Both the position numbers and the translations under genes were made by a program. The notes under the pieces were generated by a model. The model was not told where the DNA came from and did no database searches. It was given only the letters and a program-made list of their open reading frames with translations. DNA of 7,247 bases from CAYUPI01 sp964446585 (GTDB lineage Bacteria > Verrucomicrobiota > Verrucomicrobiia > Limisphaerales > UBA8199). This document shows positions 1-6,653 of this stretch, in pieces. The stretch covers positions 1 through 7,247 of the forward strand of contig CAYUPI010000115.1 in assembly GCA_964446585.1 (NCBI GenBank), in the 5' to 3' direction. The first letter of the stretch is position 1. Each line of letters opens with the position of its first letter.

Positions 1-118
1 AGCCTGTGAATAACTTTTATGAAAAAATCATTTACAACCCAGAGAACAGCTCGGCGGTTCCACAGTTTCGACTGGTCAGTCCGTTCCGTGGCTGGCATTT
101 TCCTCTATCTTGAAAATC

Positions 119-2449
119 ATGACTCTGAATCGAGGGTGGCTCCCCGGCGGAACAATTCTCGCAGCTCTGGTGAGCTTCGCTGTGTCCGCATCAGCGCGAA
201 GTTCAACCACTAATCGTTTCGGCTTCGCTGGCCCGGAAGAATTCCCCATCGACAACCAGATTGCCCAACTACACGTGGCGGACCTCGATGGCGATGGTTT
301 GAACGATTTGATCGTCGTCAACAATTCGCGGTCCAAGATCAATCTGCTGTATAATCAAACCGGCAAAACGAATCTCACGCACAAAGCCAAACCGTGGGGC
401 AAACGCGAAATTAACGAGCTGCCGCCGGATGCACGGTTCCGCATCGAGTCCATCCCTTCAGAAAAACGCATCGCCTCACTGGTCGTGGCTGACTTGAACG
501 GCGATGGCCGTCCCGACATCGCCTATTACGGAGAACCCAAGGAACTGGTGGTTCAATACAACCAGGGGACCAACGGCTGGAGCACTCCCAAACGCTGGCC
601 GCTGGAAGACGGCCAGCTTTCACCGAACGCCCTGGCTTCCGGCGATTTAAATGGCGACGGCCGCGCCGATTTGGTTTTACTCTCGGAGAATTACATTTAT
701 TTCTTCGCCCAGAAAGAGGACCACACGTTGAGCGAGCCAGAAAAGATCCCATTCTCCGGCGGCGTCAAATCGGTGCAGATCGTCGATGTGGACGGTGATG
801 GCTTGAACGATTTGTTGCTGGTCAACTGGGATGATCGGAATCCATTTCGGTTCCGCCTCCAAAGACCGGGCGGCGAGCTGGGACCGGAGACGTATTTCAC
901 GCTGCCGGCGATCCGTTCCTATTTGGCCGATAACCTCGAGGCGAACCGCAAAACGCAAATTGTCACCATCGCCCAGAATTCCGGCCGCGCCCAGATTTCG
1001 GAGTTCACGCGCAAACCGGCGGAGGCGCTGTCGGGTTCTTTTCTCAAAGGACAGTTTCAGCTCTTGCCGTTGAACAAAACGGACAAAGCGCGACGGGGAG
1101 TGCTTTGGGCCGACGTCAATGGCGATGGTCTGCCGGACTTGCTCGTGGCCGAACCCGAGAGCGGCCAAATCTCGCTCTATCTGCAGCAATCGAACGGTTC
1201 GTTGGCAACGCCAAAGCGATTTCCGACCCTGGCCGGGGTCAGCGATCTGGCGGCTGCCGACTGGGACGAAAACGGCCAGGTGGAAATCTTCATGCTCAGC
1301 GGCGATGAGCGCCAGATCGGCGTCACCCACCTCGACAAGAACCAAAGGCTGGCATTTCCAACTTTAATCCCGATGGAAGGCAAACCGCTGGTGCTGGCAG
1401 TCGGCAGCCTGCGGGCCGGCGCGAAGCCGGTCCTGGCATTAATTGTCGAGCAGGACAGCAAATACACGTTGGTGACGCGCACCGCGGAAGGGCAAACTCG
1501 GACCCAAAAACTCAGCGAAGCGATCAAATCCAATCCAACTTCGATGGCCTTCCATGACGTGGACCAGGACGGCTTGATGGACCTGGTGGTCCTGATCCCG
1601 TATGAGAAAGTCAAAATCCTGCGCCAGGTGCCGGACAAAGATTTCGACGAACTCGACGTGGCGCTGCCCGGTGGGGCCCTGGAGCAACCCTGGCTCAGCA
1701 CGGCGGATATTGACGGAGACGGCAAACCGGAATTGCTGCTGACGCAGAAAAACTTTTTGCGCGCTGTCGTTTTGAAGTCGGAGTCGTCGCTGCAAAGCGC
1801 GACGAATCGTGGCGGGTGGACTTTTTCGGTAAAGGAGCAGATCAACGGTGCGGGCAGCAATTCACGGCTGGCTGGCGCCGCCGCCGTGCCGAACGGCACC
1901 AATTCCGTGGCGTCGCTCTTTCTGCTAGATACCGAACGCAAATCGCTCACGCTCTGCGAACGCGATTCCGCCGGCGTTTGGCAGGTGGTGCGCAACCTGC
2001 CCTTGCCGGTCTCGGAGTTCATCGGGTTGCAGCCTCTCGCCCTCGGCGGGCCGAAGGTAAACGCGGTGACGTGTCTCGGTCTGAATGCCGTCGCTTGGAT
2101 GCCGCTGCGCGGCGAAGTCTGGGACCTCACGGAACTCGACGGCTACGAAACACCCATCAAGGACGGGCATCTGAACGATGTCGTTTCCGGCGATCTCAAC
2201 AATGACGGACGCAAAGATCTGGTCTTTCTGGAGACGGCCCGCAACTACTTGGATCTCGTGATCTTCGACGCCGACCACAAGCTGACGCCGGCCAATCGCT
2301 GGCAGGTCTTCGAGGAGCGCACTTTTCGCAACCGGCGCAGCGATTTGCCCGAGCCCCGCGAAGCTGTCGTGGCGGACGTGACCGGCGACGGCAAAAACGA
2401 TTTGATCGTGCTCGTGCACGACCGCGTTTTGGTGTATCCTCAGGAATAA
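119..2449 (+). CDS. Exported FG-GAP/VCBS-repeat protein (beta-propeller type)
   Basis: A 776-residue protein that probably acts outside the cytoplasm; its ligand or partner is unknown. The N-terminus looks like a Sec signal peptide: Arg5, a hydrophobic stretch at about residues 11-23, and an ASA cleavage motif ending near residue 26. The rest carries about ten FG-GAP/VCBS-type calcium-loop motifs of the form DxDxDGxxD. They begin near residues 55, 125, 176, 223, 332, 381, 480, 530, 692 and 753. The copy at 381 (DWDENGQVE) is degenerate, and the gap from about 540 to 690 lacks a clear motif. Such repeats fold as integrin-like beta-propeller blades that bind calcium; this is family knowledge. 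I chose the ATG at 119; a TTG three codons upstream is in frame but less likely. No clear Shine-Dalgarno precedes it. No enzymatic domain, anchor or C-terminal sorting signal is visible. The radical SAM gene starts 16 bases downstream, so the two may share a transcript. Confidence 0.9.
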   Translation: MTLNRGWLPGGTILAALVSFAVSASARSSTTNRFGFAGPEEFPIDNQIAQLHVADLDGDGLNDLIVVNNSRSKINLLYNQTGKTNLTHKAKPWGKREINELPPDARFRIESIPSEKRIASLVVADLNGDGRPDIAYYGEPKELVVQYNQGTNGWSTPKRWPLEDGQLSPNALASGDLNGDGRADLVLLSENYIYFFAQKEDHTLSEPEKIPFSGGVKSVQIVDVDGDGLNDLLLVNWDDRNPFRFRLQRPGGELGPETYFTLPAIRSYLADNLEANRKTQIVTIAQNSGRAQISEFTRKPAEALSGSFLKGQFQLLPLNKTDKARRGVLWADVNGDGLPDLLVAEPESGQISLYLQQSNGSLATPKRFPTLAGVSDLAAADWDENGQVEIFMLSGDERQIGVTHLDKNQRLAFPTLIPMEGKPLVLAVGSLRAGAKPVLALIVEQDSKYTLVTRTAEGQTRTQKLSEAIKSNPTSMAFHDVDQDGLMDLVVLIPYEKVKILRQVPDKDFDELDVALPGGALEQPWLSTADIDGDGKPELLLTQKNFLRAVVLKSESSLQSATNRGGWTFSVKEQINGAGSNSRLAGAAAVPNGTNSVASLFLLDTERKSLTLCERDSAGVWQVVRNLPLPVSEFIGLQPLALGGPKVNAVTCLGLNAVAWMPLRGEVWDLTELDGYETPIKDGHLNDVVSGDLNNDGRKDLVFLETARNYLDLVIFDADHKLTPANRWQVFEERTFRNRRSDLPEPREAVVADVTGDGKNDLIVLVHDRVLVYPQE

Positions 2450-2465
2450 GCCAGGCTTCGGCAGT

Positions 2466-3533
2466 ATGGCCAATAGCGCGCTTCCCAGCCGTGGCGCCGG
2501 GGGCAACCCGCCCAACCGCTTCGAGAAGCTGCATCTCGAACGCGACGAGGATTGGGATCCCGAGCAGGATCCCTCGCCGCGTACGCAGTTTCTGAAGGAC
2601 GCCACCAGCAAAATCATCACGTACAACGACAGCCCGGACGTCGGTTTCGAGGCCAGCATCAATCCCTATCGCGGCTGCGAACATGGGTGCATCTACTGTT
2701 ACGCGCGTCCGACACATGAGTTTCTCGGGTTCTCTGCCGGACTGGATTTTGAGAGCAAAATCATGGTTAAACAGGACGCGCCCAAACTGCTCCGCGCCGA
2801 GTTGGCGTCTCCCAAATGGAAGCCGCAGGTCATCGCCTTGAGCGGCGTCACCGATCCCTATCAACCCGTCGAGCGCCGGCTGCGGCTGACGCGCGGTTGC
2901 CTGGAGGTGCTGGCCGAATTTCGCAATCCCGTCGTCATTGTGACCAAGAATCATCTGGTCACGCGCGATTTGGACATACTGGGGGAATTGGCCCGCTGGC
3001 GCGCGGCGGCTGTGTTCATCTCTGTTACTACGCTGGACACAGAGCTGCGGCGAATCATGGAACCTCGGACTTCGCCGCCTGCGGCGCGGCTCGCCGCGCT
3101 GTCCGCGCTGGCGCAGGCGGGCGTGCCCGTCGGCGTTTTGGTCGCGCCGATCATCCCGGGACTCACCGACCACGAAATGCCTTCGATTCTCGCTGCTGCC
3201 GCAAAAGCTGGCGCGAAATTCGCCGGCTCAGTGGTTTTGCGCCTGCCCCACGCAGTCGCACCCTTGTTCGAGCAATGGCTCGAACGCCATCTGCCCTGCC
3301 AGAAGGACAAGGTGCTCAACCGAATTCGTACGTTGCGCGGGGGCAAGCTGAACGACCCGCATTTCGGCTCGCGGATGCGCGGAGAGGGCCCCGCAGCCGA
3401 GCAGATTTCGCGGCTCTTCAAAGTCGCTCGGCGAAAAGCCGGTTTATCCAGCAAGGGACCTGAGTTGTCGGTGGCCGCGTTTCGAGGACCGCAGCAAGCG
3501 CAAATGGAACTAAGCTTGGAACCCGCCGGATAG
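2466..3533 (+). CDS. PA0069-family radical SAM protein
   Basis: A 355-residue cytoplasmic radical S-adenosylmethionine protein. The [4Fe-4S] motif is C71-x3-C75-x2-C78, in the context RGCEHGCIYCYARPTHEFLG, which is typical of the PA0069/Rv2578c-like family (related to spore photoproduct lyase-type proteins). The N-terminal GNPPNRFEKLH, the SGVTDPYQPVE segment near residue 125, VIVTKNHLVTRD near 160 and the C-terminal KLNDPHFGSRMRGEG are also in keeping with that family. Cluster-bound SAM would be cleaved to a 5'-deoxyadenosyl radical, but the substrate of this family is not known to me. The ATG at 2466 is 16 bases after the stop of the FG-GAP gene, with only a weak AGG about 10 bases upstream. 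Length and motifs suggest an intact gene. Two perfect stem-loops inside the coding region, around 2519 and 3266, look like by-products of codon choice. The family call is firm; the biochemical function is open. Confidence 0.93.
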   Translation: MANSALPSRGAGGNPPNRFEKLHLERDEDWDPEQDPSPRTQFLKDATSKIITYNDSPDVGFEASINPYRGCEHGCIYCYARPTHEFLGFSAGLDFESKIMVKQDAPKLLRAELASPKWKPQVIALSGVTDPYQPVERRLRLTRGCLEVLAEFRNPVVIVTKNHLVTRDLDILGELARWRAAAVFISVTTLDTELRRIMEPRTSPPAARLAALSALAQAGVPVGVLVAPIIPGLTDHEMPSILAAAAKAGAKFAGSVVLRLPHAVAPLFEQWLERHLPCQKDKVLNRIRTLRGGKLNDPHFGSRMRGEGPAAEQISRLFKVARRKAGLSSKGPELSVAAFRGPQQAQMELSLEPAG

Positions 3534-3547
3534 AGGAATTCGGTCAC

Positions 3548-3657
3548 CGGAGTGCGCCCATCTCGGGCGCAGCGAGGATCGTACGGACAAATCCCGCGAT
3601 GCTTCCGAGGCGCTGACCTTATCGCCAGTCGCTGTGCCCGGGGACGGGCACACTCCG
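3548..3657. repeat. REP-like inverted doublet (REPIN-like) between the radical SAM and FBPase genes
   Basis: Two copies of a 27-28 bp palindromic unit face each other, separated by 53 bp. The left copy (3549-3575) has arms TGCGCCC at 3553-3559 and GGGCGCA at 3565-3571 around a 5-base loop. The right copy (3629-3656), read on the opposite strand, is the same unit with four substitutions and one extra loop base. Its arms are TGTGCCC at 3633-3639 and GGGCACA at 3646-3652. Two of the substitutions are compensatory (a C-G pair becomes T-A), which supports a conserved stem. The outer ends CGGAGTG (3548-3554) and CACTCCG (3651-3657) complete the symmetry. No T-run follows either hairpin, so neither is a canonical terminator. 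This arrangement matches REPIN/BIME-type elements moved in trans by RAYT transposases; that assignment is inferred. No transposase lies in the window. Confidence 0.75.
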
Positions 3658-3691
3658 TACTTTCTTTCCAATTGCACGGTGCCTTTGCCGG

Positions 3692-3697
3692 TATAAA
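3692..3697 (+). promoter_or_regulatory. Possible -10 element for FBPase
   Basis: TATAAA (5 of 6 to the sigma-70 -10 consensus) sits 10 bases before the FBPase ATG in a short AT-rich patch. No good -35 lies at the right distance: TTGCAC at 3672-3677 is only 14 bases away and a weak match. If used, the transcript would be almost leaderless. Position and sequence are seen; promoter activity is a guess. Confidence 0.3.
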
Positions 3698-3707
3698 TTA
3701 CTCCGCC

Positions 3708-4688
3708 ATGGCAGCCGAACCGCTCACTACAACCGTTGAGCGGCACTTTTTGGAGCACAAAGGACATAATCCCCACGCGACCGAGGAATTTAGCTGGCTG
3801 CTGTCGGGCATTACACTGGCGACCAAAATCATCGCCTCCTATATCCAGCGTGCCGGCCTGCTCGAAATCATGGGCGCGACCGGCCGCATCAACGTCCAGG
3901 GCGAAGAAGTTCAGAGGCTGGATAAGTTCGCCAATGATACGCTCGTGCGCTGTCTCGGGTATCGCGGCAACATTGGCATCCTGGTTTCGGAGGAGGACGA
4001 GGAACCGCACGTGATTCAAGAAGCGGAAACAGGCAAATACATTATTCTCTTTGACCCGCTGGACGGCTCGAGCAACATCAACGCCAACGTCTCGATCGGC
4101 ACCATTTTTTCGATCCTGCAACGCGATCCCGCCGGCGGCGGCAAGGACGTGATGGCCCACATCCTTCAGCCCGGCCGCAACCAGGTGGCCGCCGGCTATG
4201 TGGTATATGGCAGCAGCACCGTGCTCGCCTACACGGCTGGGGAAGGCGTGCATATGTTCACGCTCGATCCGTCAATCGGCGCTTACCTGCTCGCGCGCGA
4301 AGACGTTCGCATGCCGCCCGCCGGTCGAATCTACAGCGTCAACGAGGCTTACCACAGCAGCTTCCCCGGCCAGATCCAGCGGTATCTGGATTGGGCCAAA
4401 GATACGGGCACTTACAGCTCGCGCTACATCGGCTCGTTAGTGGCGGACTTTCATCGCACGCTCATTCGCGGCGGGGTCTTTCTTTATCCCGGCACGAAAA
4501 AGTCGCCCAGCGGCAAACTGCGGCTGCTTTATGAGGCCAATCCGCTGGCCTTCGTCGCCGAGCAGGCCGCTGGCCTGGCGACGGATGGAGAACACCGCAT
4601 CCTGGACAAGCAGCCGCAGACCATGCACGAACGAACGCCGCTCATTATCGGGAGCAAGGACGAGGTCCAGCGCGTGCTCTCCTTCTGA
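3708..4688 (+). CDS. fbp: Class I fructose-1,6-bisphosphatase
   Basis: A 326-residue cytoplasmic enzyme that hydrolyses fructose 1,6-bisphosphate to fructose 6-phosphate in gluconeogenesis and related sugar-phosphate cycles. Class I hallmarks are in order. FSWLLSGITLATKIIASYI (about 28-46) corresponds to the N-terminal helix region. LVSEEDE (92-98) supplies metal-binding glutamates. DPLDGSSNI (116-124) is the metal/phosphate loop. RYIGSLVADFHRTL (239-252) follows, and GKLRLLYEANPLAF (269-282) is the family signature with its ligand glutamate E276. The length is normal for bacterial type I enzymes (about 330). The ATG at 3708 is chosen because homology begins there; an in-frame GTG at 3552 lies inside the upstream repeat and would add a low-quality extension. 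No Shine-Dalgarno is visible. The residue after SSNI is Asn125 where Asp is usual. The downstream hydrolase begins two bases after the stop. Confidence 0.96.
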   Translation: MAAEPLTTTVERHFLEHKGHNPHATEEFSWLLSGITLATKIIASYIQRAGLLEIMGATGRINVQGEEVQRLDKFANDTLVRCLGYRGNIGILVSEEDEEPHVIQEAETGKYIILFDPLDGSSNINANVSIGTIFSILQRDPAGGGKDVMAHILQPGRNQVAAGYVVYGSSTVLAYTAGEGVHMFTLDPSIGAYLLAREDVRMPPAGRIYSVNEAYHSSFPGQIQRYLDWAKDTGTYSSRYIGSLVADFHRTLIRGGVFLYPGTKKSPSGKLRLLYEANPLAFVAEQAAGLATDGEHRILDKQPQTMHERTPLIIGSKDEVQRVLSF

Positions 4689-4690
4689 CG

Positions 4691-5476
4691 ATGTTGCGGT
4701 GGTTCGAACATCACCAGGTCTATCATCCCGACCGTGTCATGATTACGACCGGGGCCGAACTCGGCCGGCCGTTCGACGATGTTACTTTTAGAACCAGCGA
4801 CGGACTCGAACTGAACGGATGGTTCTATCCCGCCAACAACGATTCACTGTACGCGGATTGGGTCTTCCTGATTTGCCATGGAAACGCCGGCAATATCAGC
4901 ACGCGACTTGAGCTTTGCGCCGCGCTGCTGAGCACCGGTCCCAAGGTTTTCCTCTTCGACTACCGCGGCTATGGCCGCAGCGAGGGCCGGCCGAGTGAAG
5001 AAGGGACGTATCTGGATGCCGAAGCCGCTTATGATTTGCTTTCGCGAAAAGGTTTCAACGGAAATCAAATCCTTGCCTTTGGCGAATCGCTGGGCGGTGG
5101 CGTCGCAGCCGAACTGGCGGTGCGTCGGCCGCTCGCCGGGCTGATTCTGGAGAGCACCTTCTCCTCCACCACCGATTTGGCGGTGGAACTATTTCCCTGG
5201 CTGCCCGTGCGGCGTTTCTCAAGGATCAAGTACGATACTTCTGCCAAGCTGCCGCGCCTGAAGCTCCCGATCTTGATCCTGCACAGTCGCGGTGATGAGC
5301 TAATCGGCTTCCATCATGCCGAAAGGAATTACGCGCAGGCGAACGAACCGAAAATGTTCTGCGAGCTCACTGGTGGCCACAGTGAGCCGCTGACCGACCA
5401 GCGTCGATTCCTGGAAGGCCTGGAGAGGTTCCTAGCGCTGCTGGAGGCGCATCACAAAAAGCAAGCAATGAAATGA
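4691..5476 (+). CDS. Alpha/beta hydrolase (serine hydrolase, BEM46/YfhR-like)
   Basis: A 261-residue alpha/beta-hydrolase-fold protein. Visible motifs are an N-terminal strand region VTFRTSDGLELNGWFYP (31-47), the oxyanion segment HGNAGN (63-68), and FDYRGYGRSEG (89-99). The nucleophile elbow is GESLGG with Ser133. The acid is probably Asp202 (HSRGDELI) and the base His230 (TGGHSEP), which gives a complete catalytic triad. No signal peptide or convincing membrane helix is seen, so it should be cytoplasmic or only peripherally attached. The substrate is unknown: esterase, thioesterase or peptidase activities are all possible in this fold. The ATG at 4691 is two bases after the fbp stop, which suggests co-transcription and perhaps translational coupling, although no Shine-Dalgarno is apparent. 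The last codons and the TGA fall in the first unit of the octamer array that follows, so the repeat may have set the present C-terminus. Confidence 0.9.
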   Translation: MLRWFEHHQVYHPDRVMITTGAELGRPFDDVTFRTSDGLELNGWFYPANNDSLYADWVFLICHGNAGNISTRLELCAALLSTGPKVFLFDYRGYGRSEGRPSEEGTYLDAEAAYDLLSRKGFNGNQILAFGESLGGGVAAELAVRRPLAGLILESTFSSTTDLAVELFPWLPVRRFSRIKYDTSAKLPRLKLPILILHSRGDELIGFHHAERNYAQANEPKMFCELTGGHSEPLTDQRRFLEGLERFLALLEAHHKKQAMK

Positions 5477-5648
5477 TGGAATGTTGGAATAATGGAAGAT
5501 TGGAACAATGGAACATTGCAATTATGCGCTGATCGAGTATCGAATACTGCGGCCATCAATCCACCAATCGATCATTCCGCCTCTTCATTAATCCACTATT
5601 CCATTATTCCATCATTCCACCATTCCACAATTCCACCATTCCAATTCT
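5469..5648. repeat. Inverted array of degenerate 8-bp repeats between convergent genes
   Basis: The left half (5469-5524) reads as seven consecutive octamers on a TGGAATNN theme, such as TGGAATGT, TGGAATAA, TGGAAGAT and TGGAACAA. The right half (5553-5648) reads as twelve octamers in one unbroken 8-bp phase with the complementary theme, such as CCATTATT, CCATCATT, CCACCATT and CCACAATT. Its first five units are the most degenerate. The 28-bp centre (5525-5552) holds a small dyad, AGTAT-CGA-ATACT (5536-5548). The two halves can pair into a long imperfect hairpin. The array overlaps the stop codon of the alpha/beta hydrolase and ends 9 bases from the HIT gene stop, filling the convergent gap. 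No ordinary terminator is seen here, so it may act as one in both directions (inference). A reading frame starting at 5492 through it encodes only low-complexity sequence and is not a gene. Confidence 0.85.
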
Positions 5649-5657
5649 CCGTTCTTG

Positions 5658-6002
5658 TCATCCCGGCGGCCAGCCCATGTGTCGCCCCCCAAGAATGTGG
5701 CAGTGCAGATGCGGCACCGCTTCCCCGGAGTCCGGTCCATTGTTGAACACGAGACGGTAGCCGGACTGACTTAGCCCGAGATTCTTCGCCACATCGGCCG
5801 CCTTGAGCAACAGATGGCCCAGGATTTTGTGGTCTTCCGGCTTGGCTTCAGCGATACGAGGAATCGGTTTCTTAGGCACAATCAGCACATGCGTCGGGGC
5901 TTGTGGCTTGATATCCCGAAACGCAAGCACCAGGTCGTCCTCATAAACAATCGTGGCCGGAATTTCCCGATCGACAATTTTTTCGAACAGCGTCTTACTC
6001 AT
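5658..6002 (-). CDS. HIT-family protein (HINT-like nucleotide phosphoramidate hydrolase)
   Basis: A 114-residue cytoplasmic protein of the histidine triad superfamily, HINT branch. Members bind nucleotides and typically hydrolyse AMP-linked phosphoramidates such as AMP-lysine or acyl-AMPs. Visible features are an N-terminal FEKIVDREIPATIVYEDD (6-23), the QAPTHVLIVPKKPI strand (34-47), NNGPDSGEAVPHLHCHILGG with the triad H98-x-H100-x-H102, and the WPPG C-terminus expected of HINT proteins. The length is typical. I chose the ATG at 6002; an upstream in-frame extension of 20 codons passes through a perfect dyad and has no family similarity. It is the last gene of the minus-strand block, 102 bases after the unknown gene. 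A separate promoter or a regulatory hairpin before it is possible. No Shine-Dalgarno is obvious. Confidence 0.94.
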   Translation of the reverse strand: MSKTLFEKIVDREIPATIVYEDDLVLAFRDIKPQAPTHVLIVPKKPIPRIAEAKPEDHKILGHLLLKAADVAKNLGLSQSGYRLVFNNGPDSGEAVPHLHCHILGGRHMGWPPG

Positions 6003-6015
6003 GGCCCGGAAAACC

Positions 6016-6039
6016 TGACGTTGCGGGCACCCAACGTCA
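6016..6039 (-). promoter_or_regulatory. Perfect 8-bp inverted repeat in the HIT gene leader
   Basis: Arms TGACGTTG and CAACGTCA form a perfect 8-bp dyad around an 8-base GC-rich spacer, ending 13 bases before the HIT start codon. In RNA it would form a strong stem-loop followed by a short run of four T in GGTTTTCC. It could be an operator, an attenuator or a translation-control hairpin; the sequence alone does not decide. Confidence 0.5.
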
Positions 6040-6104
6040 AACCAAACCGCGAACGGCGACAACAGGCGGACGAATTCCCCTTCCGCCAGACGGGTGGTTA
6101 CAAT

Positions 6105-6653
6105 TCACTCGACTACCAAAGAATATTCCGAGTCACGGGTTTCGGCGCTGAGGCATTCGCGGAGAAAGGCGACGATTTGTTCCTCCAATTTTCGGCAGCG
6201 TCCGCTCCACCGCCGCGCACCAATCAGCCGCTTGACGCAGCCGCGCAGACCCCGGAAGCGCACGACCTGCGGTGACTGGCGCAGTTGCCGGCGCAACTCC
6301 TCACGGAGCAACGGAAAGAAAAAAAGGTCGGAATCCTTGCCGGTTTCTTCAGCCAATTGGCCCAGGTCCGACTCCAGGACGGCGGATGAGCGTTGGCAGC
6401 CGGCCGTCCGCGTCGCGAAGCCGCTCAACACTTTTTCCAATGCGCTCGCAAATTCGGCCACCGTCACCACCTTTCGGCCCAGTTCGTATCTGAAATAGTG
6501 GAAAACTGCGTTGGCCGCGTGCCGAACGAACTCGGAATCAAAATAGGATGTATTTTCGCCCGCCACTTCAACCGTAATGTTCTCCGCCGAAAGCGGCACA
6601 GCTTTTCCGCCTGCCGTTTCGAACAGCAGGCAATCCGATGCTAATGCGATCAT
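6105..6653 (-). CDS. Protein of unknown function, translationally coupled to nrdR
   Basis: A 182-residue protein that I do not recognise. Its ATG overlaps the nrdR stop as ATGA and is preceded by GGAGG six bases upstream, the best ribosome-binding site in the window. It is therefore very likely made together with NrdR. Residues 1-32 look like short beta strands (ALASDCLLFET, then ENITVEV). Residues 38-80 look helical, with FDSEFVRHAANAVFHYFRYELG followed by VTVAEFASALEKVLSGF. The second half (about 81-182) is charged and probably helical, with scattered basic residues, Cys86, Cys139, Cys153 and Cys167, and a final LEEQIVAFLRECLSAET helix. There is no signal peptide, membrane segment, CxxC pair or known catalytic motif. 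The helical N-terminal half could suggest a small regulatory or binding protein, but I assign no function. Coupling, a strong RBS and a coherent composition support a real gene. Confidence 0.85.
   Translation of the reverse strand: MIALASDCLLFETAGGKAVPLSAENITVEVAGENTSYFDSEFVRHAANAVFHYFRYELGRKVVTVAEFASALEKVLSGFATRTAGCQRSSAVLESDLGQLAEETGKDSDLFFFPLLREELRRQLRQSPQVVRFRGLRGCVKRLIGARRWSGRCRKLEEQIVAFLRECLSAETRDSEYSLVVE

Noticed and set aside
31..59. Possible promoter for the FG-GAP gene (TTTACA at 31-36)
   Set aside because: No acceptable -10 element lies 16-18 bases downstream.
19..213. Small plus-strand reading frame of 64 residues at the left edge
   Set aside because: It overlaps the start of the FG-GAP gene in another frame, has no RBS and shows no recognisable features.
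1177..2130. Long minus-strand reading frame (317 residues) opposite the FG-GAP gene
   Set aside because: It is antisense to a well-supported gene, rich in Arg/Ser/Pro, and has no domain. It is a by-product of GC-rich codon use.
2196..3173. Long minus-strand reading frame (325 residues) opposite the FG-GAP and radical SAM genes
   Set aside because: It spans two real genes on the other strand and has an Arg/Ala-rich composition typical of shadow frames.
3266..3285. Perfect 8-bp stem GTTCGAGC/GCTCGAAC with a 4-base loop inside the radical SAM gene
   Set aside because: It lies within conserved coding sequence (FEQWLER) with no T-run; repeated Glu/Leu/Arg codons explain it.
3552..3707. Upstream GTG start giving FBPase a 52-residue N-terminal extension
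   Set aside because: The extension lies in the REP-like repeat and has no FBPase similarity. The ATG at 3708 gives the family's normal length.
5492..5746. Plus-strand reading frame through the octamer array
   Set aside because: The translation is low-complexity (WNNGT, FHHSTIPPF) and arises purely from the 8-bp repeat; it also runs antisense into the HIT gene.
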